From: Nakaseomyces glabratus
Taxonomy: Eukaryota > Ascomycota > Saccharomycetes > Saccharomycetales > Saccharomycetaceae
Assembly: GCF_010111755.1 (NCBI RefSeq)
Contig: NC_088961.1
Span: 1 to 64,000, forward strand
Direction: 5' to 3'
DNA length: 64,000 nucleotides
The notes under the pieces were generated by a model that saw only the letters and a program-made list of their open reading frames with translations, was not told the DNA's origin and did not search any database. Made by a program: the position numbers and the translations under genes. This document shows, piece by piece, positions 1 to 11,300 of the stretch (position 1 is its first letter; each line of letters opens with the position of its first letter).

Positions 1-14
1 AAAAGAGAGAGATA

Positions 15-936
15 GACCCCACAGCACCCAGACCCCACAGCACCCAGACCCCACAGCACCCAGACCCCACAGCACCCAGACCCCACAGCACCCAGACCCC
101 ACAGCACCCAGACCCCACAGCACCCAGACCCCACAGCACCCAGACCCCACAGCACCCAGACCCCACAGCACCCAGACCCCACAGCACCCAGACCCCACAG
201 CACCCAGACCCCACAGCACCCAGACCCCACAGCACCCAGACCCCACAGCACCCAGACCCCACAGCACCCAGACCCCACAGCACCCAGACCCCACAGCACC
301 CAGACCCCACAGCACCCAGACCCCACAGCACCCAGACCCCACAGCACCCAGACCCCACAGCACCCAGACCCCACAGCACCCAGACCCCACAGCACCCAGA
401 CCCCACAGCACCCAGACCCCACAGCACCCAGACCCCACAGCACCCAGACCCCACAGCACCCAGACCCCACAGCACCCAGACCCCACAGCACCCAGACCCC
501 ACAGCACCCAGACCCCACAGCACCCAGACCCCACAGCACCCAGACCCCACAGCACCCAGACCCCACAGCACCCAGACCCCACAGCACCCAGACCCCACAG
601 CACCCAGACCCACAGCACCCAGACCCCACAGCACCCAGACCCCACAGCACCCAGACCCCACAGCACCCAGACCCCACAGCACCCAGACCCCACAGCACCC
701 AGACCCCACAGCACCCAGACCCCACAGCACCCAGACCCCACAGCACCCAGACCCCACAGCACCCAGACCCCACAGCACCCAGACCCCACAGCACCCAGAC
801 CCCACAGCACCCAGACCCCACAGCACCCAGACCCCACAGCACCCAGACCCCACAGCACCCAGACCCACAGCACCCAGACCCCACAGCACCCAGACCCCAC
901 AGCACCCAGACCCCACAGCACCCAGACCACAGCACC
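15..936. repeat. Telomeric repeat array, canonical 16-bp unit
   Basis: About 58 head-to-tail copies of a 16-bp unit written on this strand as CAGACCCCACAGCACC. The complement rotates to CTGTGGGGTCTGGGTG, the telomerase repeat I recall for C. glabrata. The C-rich strand reads 5'->3' into the chromosome, as expected at a left end. Three units are short: 15 nt near 605 and near 860 (one C lost in the CCCC run) and 14 nt at about 922-935, just before the change to the variant unit. Each unit contains CACCCAGAC, which resembles a Rap1 binding core. Confidence 0.96.
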
Positions 937-1290
937 CAGACTACACAGCACCCAGACTACACAGCACCCAGACTACACAGCACCCAGACTACACAGCACC
1001 CAGACTACACAGCACCCAGACTACACAGCACCCAGACTACACAGCACCCAGACTACACAGCACCCAGACTACACAGCACCCAGACTACACAGCACCCAGA
1101 CTACACAGCACCCAGACTACACAGCACCCAGACTACACAGCACCCAGACTACACAGCACCCAGACTACACAGCACCCAGACTACACAGCACCCAGACTAC
1201 ACAGCACCCAGACTACACAGCACCCAGACTACACAGCACCCAGACTACACAGCACCCAGACTACACAGCACCCAGACTACACAGCACCCA
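937..1290. repeat. Proximal telomeric block of a variant 16-bp unit
   Basis: About 22 uniform copies of CAGACTACACAGCACC, which differs from the distal unit by CCC to CTA after CAGAC. The change is abrupt at about 937 and no canonical units are mixed in. The array ends at about 1290 with a degenerate CACACTACAGTC step into unique AT-rich DNA. The uniformity suggests spread of one mutant unit by recombination or slippage, or synthesis under a different template; this is inference. Confidence 0.95.
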
Positions 1291-4200
1291 CACTACAGTC
1301 CATTACCTATATTTTAGATGGTATTACAACTATAATATTTTGTATATTTGTTATTATATGTTTGTCGTTTATTATCCTAACATTAAATTCTTAACAAGCA
1401 CTGATCATATGACAGTCACTTCACACAAATATGAGGTATCCCAAAGATGTTATATGTGACACCATTTACATACTAAACTAAAAACAATACACTTTCATTG
1501 AATTATATTTGGTAGTTGTAAATTATCATTCATCATGTAGTTGACATATATATTGTATACCATTCCTTTGGTTTTCATTGTCATATATTGTTACTAAACA
1601 GATTAATGCTAACATTGGGGGTATTTCTGTGTATTACATTTGTTTTATATTCTCTAAATACATCTGATCATTTTATCAAAGTATAAGCTGCTATTTTGTT
1701 ATAGCTCTTGTTCAGTTTTTTAAGCCATTTGGATTTAGTTTTATCTAGTACTTTAAATCCCATAATGGAGCCTTAGATATATATGGACACATCATATAAT
1801 CTACAGATGTCTTTTGATGAATGTAGATATATGGGATGAAATATGTACAGTGAACTTTTTAATCTATCTACATGATATTCAGAACACCTTGTGGCACATC
1901 TTCATATTTCTGATAGCTCACTTTAGACTTACCACCAGAAATCCTCCCCTCATAACCAAAATATATATTTTTGGAGCCCTATACAACCCTATTAGCCCTA
2001 ACTTTAACAACTGCAAACCCTACTTACCCAGACAAATGAATGAAACACGAACCCTAATGCAGCCCTAAGAACTTTACCATACCCTATGTAACCCTAAAAA
2101 AATGAAAATCTGTTCTTGAAAGATGTTTTATGTCGAACAAAAATGCTCTTCACAGAAACGCAACAGTCTGGTAAAAGTACTGCACAGATATTACCATATT
2201 CATAAGCATTTATAAATCACACATGATGTTGCATTGATATGTGTTGTGTTGTGTTGTGGAGGAACTCATTGTTTCAGGAATACATTTGGGAATCCTACAA
2301 GGTCATTATAACTACATCATGATAACAACTTCATCTCATGATCATTGTGAAGTAAATGTTGATAAAGTAAATACTGGTGACAAGTGATCAAGGCATATAT
2401 GGTAAAGTCAAGAAAACTTCATAAAATAGACTGGATTGTTCATTTCATCCTCCTGCATAGTATTTAACCAATGATGTATTACAGTAGAAGAAGTCTTCAG
2501 TACTTCAGAGGTTTGTACTCTTACAAGATTACAGTAATACACTACTATCTTAGTATATATATAATATTATCCTATCTCACAATGCAAACCATGTATTTCT
2601 AACTCCCACTATCAATACATCAATGAATCTTGGTCAGAGTTCAGATTCAACCAGATGAACTGCAACACTTCAGGATGAACTGTTGTTCTAGAACAGAGTG
2701 GTTGTTCTACTTCAACAACGCCTCGTTGAACACAACATCTCGCGTTTTTCGCAACTCTTAGCCAGGCTGGGTAAATCAAATTGCTTTGTCGACTGTCTCG
2801 TAGAACGCAAGGTCCCGCGTTTTTCGCAACTTAGATATCTGGACTTGCAGGCTCAGCTTGGCCCACTACCCGGAACAAAGTACGTGACAGTGGCATGCTA
2901 CTGTGATTCCACCATCTCACAAAAGGTCTTCTGTAGGAGGGTAGGTAAATGAGGAGATAGATAATTATACATGGTATAAATTAAAAGCATTAATGTTCAA
3001 GGTTAAACATACTTAATCAACATGTTTTACTTTTGAATTTCTGTCCGTAAACTTAAAAGATGTGGAAACACACAGCTTTACCAAACACATTTACAAAGCA
3101 GTCGTGGTTTCTGTATATCAACTACTTTAAGAGAGTTAGCAAAAGATGAAAGTTAGTGGCATCCTTTTGATGTATAAATTGAGATGTTTAACCATATCTT
3201 AACAGTGAAACTAAAGAACAACTCTATTGTACAACCCTTCCCCAGACACGACATTAATGCCTTACCAGGTTAGTAATTATTCCATTCAGAACAATTCACA
3301 CTTATAGCTACTGTTCGATAATACATGCCTCATGCCAATCAGCTGTCCTCAGTTGCACGGAGATCAGGTTAGGTTATCTATATGAAATATGTCGTGTAGT
3401 TTACTTTACTCATATAATACAGACTCAATGCATGCAATCTCCGTAGAATAATGTACAATGTTTGGATTGAAATTCACATCAAAATCCTTGATCAAAACAA
3501 TATACTATGTCTGGAATCACAACTCTCAATTCATCGACAATGTACTCTCGAACTCAAATAAGAAACTTTCTAATATCCACATATGAATAGTATCACGACC
3601 TGTAAATTCATTGTACAAGTCTTTCTAAACTATTATTGGTTTATATTAAGCCATGTGTGCGTAAGAGAATAATACCCATAGCTCACACACTGTAAACTAA
3701 ATACCTCCAATTTCTTCGATTCGATTTAACAATTGTGGTAAGTATTGAATGATGCAATATTGAACAACTGCAGAGTACTGTGGACTTCGAATCTGTATCA
3801 ATTGTTTTGTAGAACCAACTATAAATACAACCTTTATGATGCCAGTTCGTATTAAATATAGAGTTTGTCATGTTGCCCTAGCGATAATGAAATAATTTTT
3901 TGTATATAATGGCCATCCTAATGAATATCAACATGCTATGAAATAGTTGAACAACAAGATCGGCATCCATTACTGGGATGTATGGTTGTATATTTTAATG
4001 TGACTGATTTGTTTAGAGTAACTTGAATAAATATGATGAACCAATTTGACCACCGAACTTTGATAGAGACATATCATTGATCAAAATGATTGTTTTAAAA
4101 CATATCTTTTAGTATGGGGATTATTAATTGGACACCTATAAATACACTTCTTAATATTATAGTATTGATATGGGCAAGAAGGTGTATTAGATAAATTACA

Positions 4201-4752
4201 TGTTTTGGTAAATTCAATGAAATTGAAAGTGTCACCCATTTTTTCTTGATAACTCTTGGGAACTTCAACACCTACGAGAAATGCCAACATGTTTAGAAGT
4301 ACTTCCCTTCGTACAATTATACATACTTGGACTCACATGATTACCGTCACTGCTCACATCTCGCGCTTTTCGCAACTTGTCAGTTTTCATTTAAACAGAG
4401 GCCCATGTTCGGCAGCAGTGATCCAGAAACACATGAAAAACATTTTATCAAAGAGAAAATATTTATTATTATGACAAATACATAAATATAAAAACTCCCT
4501 AAAAAATATATTCAAATTCGAACTGGATTTCAATAAACCTAGCAGAGTAAATGAATGTTGCAGCATAACGAACTAGACAACTAGGGGATCTCTCCAACTT
4601 TATATGACCTTAAGACTATAATAGCATTGCCATTGCTTTCCCCCAATAGTAGTGTGATTAATTAATAAAACAAACATCATGTAAAGTTATATCCATGAGT
4701 CGACGAACGTACATTTAGTACAATTATTATCTTAATTCAGATAATAGTCGGC
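1291..4752. other. Subtelomeric non-coding region between telomere and AWP2-like gene
   Basis: AT-rich sequence with no convincing gene. It holds an array of Tbf1-type motifs (1975-2096) and three copies of a CGCGYTTTTCGCAACT-like motif at about 2740, 2816 and 4363. Open frames here are at most 84 codons, lack recognisable domains and are probably chance or relics. Confidence 0.7.
1975..2096 (+). promoter_or_regulatory. Array of Tbf1-type ARCCCTA sites
   Basis: Seven exact ARCCCTA heptamers lie on one strand at 1975, 1985, 1994, 2016, 2050, 2061 and 2090, with an eighth one-mismatch copy (TACCCTA) at 2080. Tbf1 binds this element (the TTAGGG-type site) in budding-yeast subtelomeres, where it acts as a boundary or anti-silencing element, and in snoRNA promoters. 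The density is far above chance. The role as a boundary for telomeric silencing here is inferred. Confidence 0.75.
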
Positions 4753-7251
4753 TTAAGCCATGCCTAACAGAATCAAGATAGTCAATGATGTGGATAGTAG
4801 AATGGTATTAAATTTGATCTTGAATGTAGAACCTGCACCATGGAAGATGGAGGCAGTTTGGGTCTGGGACACCTTATTGCCACTTTCAACAGCAGAAGCT
4901 CCTGTAGGAGCAAACATCTCCAAAGAGCTACCTTGGTCTGTCACATAACCGGCATTAGATGTAGTACCTTCACTTACAGCAACTTCTGTAAAAATAGTTG
5001 GGTTAGGCTTGTCATTGACAGTCTTAGCACTAACACCGTTTTCAGAACCAACAAGTGAGGTGGTATGCATGCTTGGTGAAGTTGTTTGGTTCTCAACGTG
5101 GGATTCCAAATCAGAGCATGGAGCAGTGGTGGTAATGTGGGACACAACTTCGGTCTCAACACTGACGTTGGACTTGGTAACTACAGTGGTGTAGTCTGCG
5201 TTGCTTGCGCATAGAGTGTATGGAACAGTGGTGACAACAGTTGTAGGCTTACCTATGGAATCTTTGGTGGTGATGTGGGAGACAATGTCGGTCTCGACAG
5301 AGCCGTCCGCGTTGGTCACGACAGTGGTGTAGTCAGCACCGCTGGCAGCTGGGGCTGGGAAGGTGGTGACGATGGTGGTAGGCTTGCCGTCGGAGTCGGT
5401 GGTGGTGATGTGGGAGACGATGGTGGTAGGCTTGCCGTCGGAGTCGGTGGTGGTGATGTGGGAGACAATGTCGGTCTGGACAGAGCCCTCCGCGTTGGTC
5501 ACGACAGTGGTGTAGTTAGTACCGCTGGCAGCAGGGGATGGGAAAGTATTGGCGATTGTGGTTTCATTGATGCTGGATGCAAGCTTGGTGATGTGGGAGA
5601 CAATTTGGCTCTGTGATGTTCTGGTAAGGCTCGTTATAGGAGTTGTAAGATTGGAGTCAACAGAAGAATAAAACGTTGAGGTGATGGGGACCATTATATT
5701 ACTTGAGTTTGTTACGTTTATGACCGAGGCATTATTAAATTCATGATTATTTTGATATGTTGTCATTGTAGCAGTTACTATGCTATTTGGTCCACTTGAA
5801 GAGACATTCGCAACAGTATCTGTGAGAGTGGTTATATTATCGACCGTAGACACACTATAGGTACCACTACTTGATATAGGAGAGTAATTAGAAAAACTAA
5901 AAGTGTAGTTTCTCGACATTAGCGTTGTTTTGGTGCTCCTACTTTTATTTTCTGTAATAGTAATCGTTTTTGTAACCACCCCGGTTTCCATTTCACCAAC
6001 TGTAATTGTGGTATAATAAGTGAATGGTAGCCCATTATAGCCCATACCTGTTACTCTACTAATAATATCTGTCTCAGTTGTATTTTCATTGACCTTGGTT
6101 AATGTATAGATAGCTGGAGGTACATATATTGTAGTATTACCAATAACTGGTATATCATTTTCATTATATGTAGAATAAAATGATACGGTCTCCGAAAATC
6201 CCAGTTCATTGGTTGTTGTATATGGATCGGGAACCTGAAATGAATACAATGGTATCTCGACACATGGTTGACAAACAGATGGAGCTAGATTTGGTGGCGG
6301 TCCTCGGTATCTCACAAAATTATAATTATCATAGCTTATTCCATGAATTTTTATGGAGCTCACAATTTCAAAATTCGATTCATTATACCCAGCACCAATA
6401 TAGACAGTAAACTTATAAATTCCATTTGTTCCTGCTGTGACATCCATTATGCCTGTAGAGGAATCATAATAGATATCCCTAATAGGAGCATCAGGGTATA
6501 AAATTCCATTTCCATTACCGAGTCCATATACTGGTACTTCATGCCCTCCATTTAGGATAAGAACAGACGACGGGTGAGATAAATATACTGTTTGTTGTTG
6601 CATATCAAAACTATAGATGTTGAAAACTGAATTTTCGCCCACAGAAATACAACCTCCACCTTGAATAGCATTTTCTAAGATATAAGTAGTATTGGCCATA
6701 CAGACAGTACCAGTGTTAATCCATATATTACCATTACCAATCTGCAACCGCTGAGGTTTCTCAAAACTAGTACCTTTAGAAAAGATAAAACCTGTGTTGG
6801 TGATATAGTTCGAGCCAATACTAAATATATCACCTTGACTTGACGTAAACATGATATTACCATTATTAGTAAAAGAGCCATCTTTTATGGTCCAAGAACC
6901 AGGACTGATGCTTCTCCGGTCATCAACGACAACAGTCCCTTCATTTAGAAATACAAAAGGATGATTGTAATTGTGATCAGACAAAATAGAGAATCCTTGC
7001 TTGTCATTGTTGATGTAGTACAAAGCCCCACCCTTATCGATTCTAACTGTTTGGTACATAGGAACTGTGTTCATGTCCTGGAAAGCCAAAAAGGCATCTC
7101 CAGAAACAATGTAGCCATTTTGAAAACCTGAAGGGTTATTACCACCAACAATTGTATTACTTTTAATAACAATTTGTGTAGAAGCAACTTTTATAATATA
7201 AAGGCAAATTAGCCAAAATTTCCAAGCCATGAACAATGGTAGTTTCCTCAT
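4753..7251 (-). CDS. AWP2: AWP2-like GPI-anchored cell-wall adhesin with SHITT repeats
   Basis: About 832-residue surface protein. The ATG at 7251 (MRKLPLFMAWKF) is chosen because it begins a signal peptide; a second Met lies seven codons on. Residues about 25-325 look like the Hyphal_reg_CWP beta-helix domain of the Hyr/Iff/Awp families: repeated GxG and NxGxI turns, ending near a CQPC motif. A Ser/Thr/Asn-rich stalk follows. Residues about 545-715 hold 45-residue SHITT megasatellite units (VSHITTTDSDGKPTTIV, AASGADYTTVVTNADGSV), one with an internal 16-residue duplication. The end is a hydrophobic GPI signal (LLSTSLTILILLGMA). The expected product is linked to wall glucan and may act in adhesion or wall architecture; its ligand is unknown. 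The symbol rests on the domain type and on remembered position on chromosome K, so it is less certain than the family call. Confidence 0.85.
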   Translation of the reverse strand: MRKLPLFMAWKFWLICLYIIKVASTQIVIKSNTIVGGNNPSGFQNGYIVSGDAFLAFQDMNTVPMYQTVRIDKGGALYYINNDKQGFSILSDHNYNHPFVFLNEGTVVVDDRRSISPGSWTIKDGSFTNNGNIMFTSSQGDIFSIGSNYITNTGFIFSKGTSFEKPQRLQIGNGNIWINTGTVCMANTTYILENAIQGGGCISVGENSVFNIYSFDMQQQTVYLSHPSSVLILNGGHEVPVYGLGNGNGILYPDAPIRDIYYDSSTGIMDVTAGTNGIYKFTVYIGAGYNESNFEIVSSIKIHGISYDNYNFVRYRGPPPNLAPSVCQPCVEIPLYSFQVPDPYTTTNELGFSETVSFYSTYNENDIPVIGNTTIYVPPAIYTLTKVNENTTETDIISRVTGMGYNGLPFTYYTTITVGEMETGVVTKTITITENKSRSTKTTLMSRNYTFSFSNYSPISSSGTYSVSTVDNITTLTDTVANVSSSGPNSIVTATMTTYQNNHEFNNASVINVTNSSNIMVPITSTFYSSVDSNLTTPITSLTRTSQSQIVSHITKLASSINETTIANTFPSPAASGTNYTTVVTNAEGSVQTDIVSHITTTDSDGKPTTIVSHITTTDSDGKPTTIVTTFPAPAASGADYTTVVTNADGSVETDIVSHITTKDSIGKPTTVVTTVPYTLCASNADYTTVVTKSNVSVETEVVSHITTTAPCSDLESHVENQTTSPSMHTTSLVGSENGVSAKTVNDKPNPTIFTEVAVSEGTTSNAGYVTDQGSSLEMFAPTGASAVESGNKVSQTQTASIFHGAGSTFKIKFNTILLSTSLTILILLGMA
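5113..5630 (-). repeat. SHITT-type megasatellite inside AWP2-like gene
   Basis: About 3.5 units with a 135-bp (45-codon) period in the coding frame. SHIT occurs five times. The units differ: the first is degenerate (SHITKLASSINE), the second contains a perfect 48-bp tandem duplication at 5368-5463, the third has VPYTLCASNADY in place of FPAPAASGADY, and the last is truncated. The block is visibly richer in GC than its surroundings. A 135-bp SHITT unit is what I recall for C. glabrata megasatellites. Confidence 0.85.
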
Positions 7252-7444
7252 TTCTTGAAAAAGCAACTATGGAATTTGTTTGGTTCCGATGTCAAAAAAT
7301 AAAATACTGATAAGGCGATAAGTTTTGACAATCTCTCGTTAATATTTCTTTTGTAATGCTTCATTGATACATCGACTATCAAGAAAAAACATTATTAGTA
7401 AATTTTGAACTTTATTTAAAACCATTTCTGAAATGTATACTAAG

Positions 7445-7452
7445 TATTTATA
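7445..7452 (-). promoter_or_regulatory. TATA box candidate for AWP2-like gene
   Basis: On the minus strand this reads TATAAATA, about 195 bp upstream of the chosen ATG at 7251, a usual distance for a yeast TATA element. It is the best match in this AT-rich promoter, but such sequence gives chance matches. Confidence 0.4.
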
Positions 7453-8354
7453 CTTGAGAAAAAAAAAACATATCTTTATCTAGAAAAAACTGTGTTTCTG
7501 TGATAGAGTTAGAAACATTCTGAAAATTAACTATCAACTTTACTTGATACAAGGGGAAAAAATAACACATTTGTTGAATATGTTTCCGGAATTTTTGGTA
7601 TTACTTATTTGCTGCATTACATCATCTACATCGCTAAAATAATACTACTAAAGTAACTATATGAAAAACATTTAATGAAGAAATTAGACAATAAAATATT
7701 ACAATTATTTTATGGTGTTTTTGTTAGCAATATTTGATTTTGTGACTGAGGATTTATGGGGTTATTTTAACAAAAAAATGATGTAGTCTCAAATTATTTT
7801 AGTACCTGATCAATCTTTTAATGAGTTGGTAAATATAAACTATACAAAGTAAGTACTTAAAAGAAAGACAAGCCTCTTTCTCAAGTTCGAGTGTGACAAT
7901 ACTTATTACTACAAAGTAGACATTCGTGTTAACTAATGTTCTTGACTTCATTCTAGCCAAATATGTACATACACGGAACTCTAACCACGTACAAATATAT
8001 CTTTTTGCTTGTTTCATATAGTATGATTATTTGCTTTATTTGTTAGTTAACGTGTGAATATAGGAATATCATGTTTGATGGTAGAGATTAGTTGTTCATA
8101 GCGGATTGGTATTGCATTTTCCATTTTCTATTTTAGTTATGTGTGTCTTGAAGCAAATAAATGTATATTAGAGGCTATATATTATCACAAATTCATATTG
8201 TAATTCACAACTATCCAACTGCTTAATTCCCAAGTTTGTTTCTTTCAATATTCCTGATTTTCTTTTGTTTACTTTACTGTGATGCTATATTAGAAAATTA
8301 AGTCGCCAATATTTTACCTAGAATAATTAATCTAAAAAGTCATGTTAAGGTCGT

Positions 8355-8380
8355 GCTCTATTACTCTTGAGTAATAGAGC
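8355..8380. repeat. Perfect 12-bp inverted repeat, 2-nt spacer
   Basis: The left arm GCTCTATTACTC (8355-8366) and right arm GAGTAATAGAGC (8369-8380) are exact complements separated by TT. It could form a hairpin or cruciform. No gene lies within about 1 kb, so a role in RNA 3' ends is not supported. Confidence 0.85.
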
Positions 8381-11300
8381 GTAATATACCCACTTCCGGA
8401 ATTTTCTATAGAATACTGGTAATAGGTTGTATTAAAGAAATTACAAATTTTATCGGATTTTAGTAGATACTTAGAAGCTTTTAAACTATTCAATAAAATA
8501 TTAGCATAGAAGTCATTATATATCACTCATTTTGTAATCATCTTATTAATTGAGCACATAAAAATCAGAGTATTTTTCTTTCTTATATGATAATTTCCAT
8601 TATAGTGATTGAGATATCTAGTTTTATGCAAACATCTCTTAGTAGTACAAGGTTATAATAGAAATTTAATTTTACAAATTATGCCACAGGAAGAAAAACA
8701 AGACAAATTTAGTATTTCCTAATCAATTCTTTCATAATTAATATAATCAAATGATGTCATTTGCTAGTCATTCTCGTAAAAAAGTTTTCAGATTAAGTGT
8801 TATTTTTAATTGACAGATAACTAGTACGATAACAAAACAAAAATGGAGATAAAAGCACCTTTCGCAAAATACAGTTTTGGCTACAAAATATATCTAACAT
8901 TTAGTTATCTGAATTTCTTAGATACATATCTGAATTAAATAAATAAAGACACACTAATGTCCGGAACAAGCAAATACTATCTTGTGTTTATTCAAGCCAA
9001 AAAGGGATAAAAATCATTACTATCTGGAGAATTAGCTTGGGTAGCAGTATTTATTCATAGTTAGATACAACGAAGTGTGTCAAAAAAACAATAGCTGAAA
9101 TACTGGCTTCTCGCTTAAATTCTGTTCATACATTGATTTTAGTGTACCACTAAGACATTATACTAGATAAAAATGTAAAGCAAATGGTAGAATATATCAA
9201 AAATGATGGTCATAAAATACATTGGCATTTGGAGATGGTCAGATAATAATGCAAATATGAAGAATTAACAAAGTACCTAGCATATGTTATTGAAACAATC
9301 CTTATCACTGGTGCTTTATTTTGTCATTCATGAAATCGAAATAGAGCTTATATTATATCTTCATTTATGAAGCAAATATTACTTCATTGTGTTCCTTGAG
9401 AATATAATAGAATCACCAGCAAGCAATGAAATTTTGAACTACATTTTTAGCGTCACGCGGCAACAATAATTTATGGATATCAATATCACGAAATAGGATT
9501 AATAGAAAACATAATGAGGAAAATATTGGTTACCAATATTATTTACATATGAGTAACCTCTAACCTCCTTCTCCAAGAACACTAGTAGATTTAATTACAA
9601 TTTTACAACTACTTTTCCCTACTTTACACATCGTTGAAGACATCGTTCCAAAAAAAAATGTAATGTAATTTTAGTAAAAGAATGATATTCATAAATTTCG
9701 ACTGTGTGCTTATCACACATATCGCTGATAAATGATTTGTTAACTGTTTTGAGAAGCAAAAATATATTGTCATGCATTTTCATGGCTTTTTGACATCTTA
9801 TTTCATTATAAATTACATTCAAAGATCTAGACCCCAATTAAGATTCAAGCTAAATCGTAACTACTTTAAACACACTCAACAAACCTTAACATGATGAAGA
9901 CAGATATTTAACGACCAATTTTAAGTAGTATATTGTTTGAGAAGATTGCGATAACTAATCTTTTAGACAAGAATAAGTTAGTTTACTATTGGTTTGCCCA
10001 GCATTTACAATGGCATTGGGTAATATTAATAGTATTTCATTACCAAGTCTTCCCTTCATCAGCAATATTCAATCGTAGCTTCCTTATTGGTTCACTGTTA
10101 AAGTAAATTCAACATTTCATTTATTTCGTGACGTCATTGTAGTGCCGTACGAAGAATTAGCAATTTTTTGTTCGTGACATGTTTTGTAATTGTTTCCTAT
10201 TTTGGCTAGATTCATGAAACTTTTTGTCATCAAATATTTTTTTGTAAATTCAAAATAGTTTCTTCAAAAAAATTTGGCTGGCATATTTACTTTTTATGAC
10301 GTCACTTCTTCTCCAAGAAATAAATGTTAGGGTAGCACCTACTAGGTATTGTGGATTATATTTTATCAATCCAATCACAGTTGTTTTCAGATATTGGAAA
10401 ATTGTGATTCTAAAGAGCTGTAACATAAATATTTCTACTTATTCTACAAGTTGTTTCAACCTCTGCTGTTATTACAAGTAATAACCAATAAGTTATTTTT
10501 ACTCGACCTACTTTGGTTAAAAACATTATTATTCCGGTATATTGTTCAAATAGATGCAAACTAATCGAGATCATAAAAGTTTGCTTTTTACTGATTGAAT
10601 AAATTCTTTCATTTATAATACCTTTTTGTATTTTGGTATAGCTATTATTTATGTAATTGGATGTTTCCATCAACGAAATTCAATAATTTTATAAGGCAGT
10701 ACTAAGCGTTCGTTAGAGAAATATGAAAATAGATATGTCATAAAAATGCGATCTCAAAACTTTTTGTTAAACACTGTTGATACTCATATTAGATTTGTAG
10801 TAACAGGAGCTGATGTTATTCATGATTTTGCTAAGTTATACTAATTAGTAGTAAAGTCTAGATATTATAACTTTCAACATGGTTTAGTTATTACATATAT
10901 ATCTATTAAAAATATCATTGAAGGAGCCGTAATTGAGTTGTTGTTCAGTTTTAATTCATTTGCAGTATTTGTGTTTTTTTTAGCAATAAACTTCTGGGCA
11001 AAGAGGAAACATAATTGCCGTTTTTTCATAGTCATATTGTTCTGAGATGCAATGTCGAAATACATGTATTCTGGTAATTATTTATCATTCGTTCTCTAGA
11101 TTTTTTGTATGCTTTCGTACAAATTATCGCGGGTAAAGAGTAAGATATGAACGTGATTCTCGTTGAAACTAATATATGGATTTTTGTTGAGATAGTCTAA
11201 GACGATCTTGTGGAGTAGTTAGTTCTTGTGTCCAGATACATAGAAGACATGATGATAAGATATTAATTCAAGACTCTAAGGGTATATTATAGAAATTATA

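Noticed and set aside
1814..4474. Small frames of 60-84 codons between telomere and the AWP2-like gene
   Set aside because: Lengths expected by chance, no domain, AT-rich composition; only the shared RFSQL-encoding motif is worth following.
5275..5616. Plus-strand Gly/Val/Asp repeat frame across the SHITT block
   Set aside because: It is the antisense shadow of the SHITT megasatellite; no independent start context or domain.
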